DNA of 64,000 nucleotides from JAHFDS01 sp964593795 (GTDB lineage: Bacteria; Myxococcota_A; Polyangia; JAHFDS01), in the NCBI GenBank assembly GCA_964593795.1, contig CAZQJC010000222.1, positions 1 to 64,000 on the forward strand, in the 5' to 3' direction. Below, piece by piece: positions 61,310 to 64,000 of the stretch (positions are counted from its first letter, which is position 1; every line of letters begins with the position of its first letter). The translations under genes were made by a program, and so were the position numbers. The notes under the pieces were generated by a model, which saw only the letters and a program-made list of their open reading frames with translations, did no database searches and was not told the origin of the DNA.

Positions 61310-61320
61310 GGAATCATTCC
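61310..61320. promoter_or_regulatory. GGAATcATTCC palindrome, sigma/OMP gap
   Basis: An 11-nt palindrome (GGAAT-c-ATTCC) lies 24 nt upstream of the sigma-factor start in the 147-bp divergent gap. GGAAT resembles the -35 GGAAC/GGAAT of many ECF promoters, so it could serve an autoregulated promoter or a repressor. Evidence is weak, as no -10 was identified. Confidence 0.25.
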
Positions 61321-61433
61321 CACGAGCGGACATCGTAGAGCAGTCCTCGGCCTCCGGCGGGCGCAACCCGATGCCTGCTTGGATTGATCAGTGATTCCGA
61401 CTGGATGGGCTCCGCATGAGGTATGCTCGGTGA

Positions 61434-62534
61434 ATGGTGCGTGCGGCGAGGCGGCTGGTGCTGATCGGGACCCTCCTCGCGGGCACCAGCGCCCGGGCGG
61501 AGGAAGGCATGCTCGAGAGCGTGCTCGGCGATGGCTCGAGTGCCCGCGTACAGGGTGGCGTCTGGTACGCGTGGTGGTCGCCCACGGCGATCGGCGGCAG
61601 CAAGGTCGGCCTCTCGATCGACCCCACGCTGCTGACCGAGACCGGCGTCAGCCTGCAGGTCGGCAAGCGCGCCAACCTGGGCGTCGAGTACTTCGCGGAC
61701 AACCTCTTCGACTCGATGAAGTTCGAGGCGTCCAAGCAGATCGGCGCCGGCCAGACCGAGGCGGCCGCGCGCCTGCTCGTCGCGGCGCTCAAGCTCGGGC
61801 TCACGGACGACTGGTCGATCAAGGGCCGCGCGACGCTCGGCCGCTTCCAGGGCACCATCAAGCCGGAGAAGGACACGCAGATCACCGTGGACGGTCAGGC
61901 GCTCGGCAGCGGCAGCAAGTTCGGGTGGTCGAGCCACTTCTCGGTCTACGACGCGAGCGCCCTCTACGACCTCGGCAAGCGCCTCGGGAACGACGAGGGG
62001 CACATGCGCGCCGGTCTGGGTCTCCGCGTCTCGAGCTTCCGCACGCCGGTCCCGATGTCGTTCGTCGCGTCCGGGCCGGTTCGGGATCCGGCCAGCGGCC
62101 AGCTCGTGCCGGGGGTGTCGTCGATCGTCGCGACCTCCGACTACGCGAGCATCGGTGCGCAGATCGTGCTGCTCGACGCGGAGCTCGTCCGCGACCGGGG
62201 CAGCCTGGCGGCCGAGGTCGCGTTCTTCTACGGCTTCGGCGGCTACGAGAGCGACCTCGTCGGCAAGGTGAGCGGGTCGTCGCTCGGCTTCGACATGTCG
62301 GCGCGCGCGGGCCACGAGCTCTTCAAGCTCGGACCCATGGGCGTGTGGGGGCACCTCGGGTTTCGCCTGATCGGTCAGCTCGTCCGCGTGGGCGATCCGG
62401 GGAGCGCCAAGGGCGAGCCGGTGACGCTCAAGGGCACGTTCGGCAGCATCCCGAGCGGGACCAGGGGCGAGGTGACGATGACGACGTCGGACTACTTCTA
62501 TGGACCGACGGCCACGCTCGCGCTCCACTTCTGA
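61434..62534 (+). CDS. Outer-membrane beta-barrel protein
   Basis: A 366-aa exported protein with signal peptide (MVRAARRLVLIGTLLAGTSARA). The mature sequence has alternating beta strands with aromatic girdle residues (ARVQGGVWYAWWSP, RANLGVEYFADNLF, SLAAEVAFFYGFGGYES) and ends in ATLALHF, a terminal Phe fitting BamA recognition of outer-membrane barrels. The substrate or porin class is unknown. It is divergent from the ECF sigma gene, so envelope-stress control is plausible. Confidence 0.78.
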   Translation: MVRAARRLVLIGTLLAGTSARAEEGMLESVLGDGSSARVQGGVWYAWWSPTAIGGSKVGLSIDPTLLTETGVSLQVGKRANLGVEYFADNLFDSMKFEASKQIGAGQTEAAARLLVAALKLGLTDDWSIKGRATLGRFQGTIKPEKDTQITVDGQALGSGSKFGWSSHFSVYDASALYDLGKRLGNDEGHMRAGLGLRVSSFRTPVPMSFVASGPVRDPASGQLVPGVSSIVATSDYASIGAQIVLLDAELVRDRGSLAAEVAFFYGFGGYESDLVGKVSGSSLGFDMSARAGHELFKLGPMGVWGHLGFRLIGQLVRVGDPGSAKGEPVTLKGTFGSIPSGTRGEVTMTTSDYFYGPTATLALHF

Positions 62535-62600
62535 CCCGCTCACCGCGTCGCCGTCGTGACGTGTCCGGCCCGATCCCCCCGCATCGAGCCGTCTGCTAGC

Positions 62601-63614
62601 ATGCGCCCCCGCATGGCCCCCGCATCCGAGTCCGCCGTCCCGACGCGCCCGCGCCCCGGGGTGCTGCGCATGTTCCGGTGGCTCGGCCCCGACTACACGG
62701 TCCTCCTGGTCTTCGCGCTCCTCTTCGTGGTCCTGGCGTTCGTGTACGGCGCGCGCTGGAACTTCTTCAACCTGACGATCTTCGGCGCCCTCGGCATGGC
62801 GGCCGTCTTCGTGGGCGGCACGGCGGTGATGCACGCGAGGCGGCTGTGGCGCCGCGAGCCGGGGGCCATCGCCTACTTCAAGCGCCGCAGCCTCGAGGTC
62901 ACGCGCGACTTCGGGCCGTTCATCGGCCTCATGCTCGTCTACGAGCACCTCTACATGTACACGGGCGTCATCCGCCAGGGGCGCATCGACGCCTCGCTGA
63001 TGGCGGCCGACATCACGCTCTTCGGCGTCGAGCCCACCCTCTGGATCGGCAAGGTCGCGCACCCGGTCCTCACCGACATATTCGCAGTCGCGTATGCGTC
63101 GTACTTCCCGATGCCGCTCTTCCTCTGCCTCGTCCTGCAGCTCCGCGGCCGCCGCCACGACTTCCAGGAGCTCGTCACGGCGATCACCGTGGCCTTCTAC
63201 ACGGGCTTCCTCGGTTACCTCTTCTTCCCGGCCGGGCCGCCGCGGTTCTACGAGCCGATCCTGCCGCTCTTCGATCCGCCGATCCTCAAGAGCGCGCTCG
63301 GCTTCTTCGAGACCTCGCAGGCCACGTGGGACGCCGCCAACCAGGTCAAGGTGTCCGCCTCGTTTCCGAGCATGCACTGCGGCCTGTCGATGCTGACCCT
63401 CATCTATGCGTGGCGCTTCCGCGACATGGTCAAGCGGCGCGCGCTCCTGCTCGGCGTGTTCGTCGTGTGCACCGTGACGCTGTGGACCTCGACGATCTAC
63501 CTCCGGCACCACTGGGTCGTGGACTGCTTCGCGGGCTGGGCAGTCGCCTTCTTCGCCGCGTTCGCCGCGCCGCGCCTGCGCAAGGCCTGGGGCGGCGGCG
63601 CCCTCGAGGACTAG
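62601..63614 (+). CDS. PAP2-superfamily membrane phosphatase
   Basis: A 337-aa polytopic membrane protein with about six to seven hydrophobic segments. The lipid-phosphatase motifs are SFPSMHCGLS (C2) and TSTIYLRHHWVVDCFAGW (C3), placing it in the PAP2/Aur1-like group that removes or transfers lipid phosphate groups. The ATG at 62601 is chosen; another four codons later is also possible. It ends in CTAG, whose last three bases serve as its stop while the palindrome also serves the convergent gene. Confidence 0.82.
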   Translation: MRPRMAPASESAVPTRPRPGVLRMFRWLGPDYTVLLVFALLFVVLAFVYGARWNFFNLTIFGALGMAAVFVGGTAVMHARRLWRREPGAIAYFKRRSLEVTRDFGPFIGLMLVYEHLYMYTGVIRQGRIDASLMAADITLFGVEPTLWIGKVAHPVLTDIFAVAYASYFPMPLFLCLVLQLRGRRHDFQELVTAITVAFYTGFLGYLFFPAGPPRFYEPILPLFDPPILKSALGFFETSQATWDAANQVKVSASFPSMHCGLSMLTLIYAWRFRDMVKRRALLLGVFVVCTVTLWTSTIYLRHHWVVDCFAGWAVAFFAAFAAPRLRKAWGGGALED

Positions 63615-64000
63615 CTCTTTGCTCCCAGGTCCTTGATCTCCGGGGCCCCCGGCGCCTTCGGCACGCCGTACCGCGCCAGCATGATCCCACCGTAGAGCGT
63701 GACCGGGACGATCTGCATGACGTGGTAGAGGACCGCGAATGCCAGCGCCCGATCCCTGGGCAGCCCCAGGATCTCGAGCGCGATCACGATGCTGCCCTCG
63801 AACACGCCGAGCTGGGCCGGCGTCGAGGGCAGGGCGATCGCCAGGTTGAGCCCGAGCAGCATGAACGCCGCGGCCCAGAACGACGGCTCGATGCCGACGG
63901 CGTGCATGCACAGGATCACCGCCCACGCGTCGATCACCCACGTGGCGACCGAGAGCAGGAGCGCCAGCGCCAGCGCGCGCGGCGCCCGCAGGTTGGCCAT
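63611..64000 (-). CDS. UPF0104-like membrane protein, 5' truncated by window end
   Basis: The last 129 codons of a polytopic membrane protein; the gene continues beyond the window, and the Met at the edge is probably internal. The segment has three to four hydrophobic helices and the typical motif LPSTPAQLGVFEGSIVIALEILGLPRDRALAFAVLYH of the lysylphosphatidylglycerol synthase/AglD transmembrane family (UPF0104), which includes lipid flippase-like proteins. Its stop (TAG) lies in the same CTAG as that of the convergent PAP2 gene. Confidence 0.8.
   Translation of the reverse strand: MANLRAPRALALALLLSVATWVIDAWAVILCMHAVGIEPSFWAAAFMLLGLNLAIALPSTPAQLGVFEGSIVIALEILGLPRDRALAFAVLYHVMQIVPVTLYGGIMLARYGVPKAPGAPEIKDLGAKS

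Overview
The window is a gene-dense, roughly 70% GC bacterial chromosome segment. It most likely comes from a predatory or gliding member of the Myxococcota (delta-proteobacteria in the older sense). This rests on very many lipoproteins with Ser/Gly/Ala-rich linkers, a MYXO-CTERM-type sorting tail, a small ribbon-helix-helix protein and a Pro/Ala-rich protein of types common in that group, a FrzS/AglZ-like pseudo-receiver coiled-coil protein, Hanks-type kinases, and frequent GTG starts coupled to the upstream stop (GTGA overlaps). No rRNA, tRNA, CRISPR or insertion sequence was seen. The right end cuts a membrane-protein gene.

Left third (1-31.7 kb) is housekeeping and envelope biology. In order it holds: two tandem-duplicated Cys-rich lipoproteins; a WxxGxW-repeat lipoprotein; an active/inactive M16 peptidase pair; a secreted metzincin-like protein coupled to a small lipoprotein; a cytochrome b-diheme c plus Rieske pair; a divergent Lgt; DksA; a TetR regulator; a small RHH protein coupled to an alpha/beta hydrolase; a 1350-codon frame that appears to join a MYXO-CTERM protein to a lipoprotein; an esterase; GlmU; a GFA protein; a Ser/Thr kinase; an SCP2 protein beside an alpha-methylacyl-CoA racemase; TsaB; HflX; an HD-GYP protein; and a secreted protein with an internal duplication.

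The centre (31.7-56.4 kb) is a nearly complete type VI secretion locus in two divergent arms around the hcp-tssJ intergenic region. Leftward: hcp (with its own intrinsic terminator), tssE, tssF, tssG, clpV/tssH, FHA protein, lipoprotein, and a single-chain TssB-TssC-like protein. Rightward: tssJ, tssK, (antisense thioesterase), tssL, tssM, tagF, tssA, tssB, tssC, and a zinc-ribbon pseudokinase. No VgrG (TssI) or PAAR gene is present here. The most unusual parts are the fused TssBC paralogue, which coexists with ordinary separate tssB and tssC, and the pseudokinase, which may replace the usual PpkA input to the FHA protein.

The right end (56.4-64 kb) carries the FrzS/AglZ-like protein, an ECF sigma/anti-sigma pair divergent from an outer-membrane barrel, a PAP2-type membrane phosphatase, and the C-terminal part of a UPF0104-like membrane protein.

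A second-scale signal runs through the window. Many short gaps hold tandem arrays of 6-nt (CGNNYA-like) or 7-nt (RGGCTWC-like) units, and several run into start codons, stop codons or signal-peptide codons. All calls are from reading the sequence; no database search was run.
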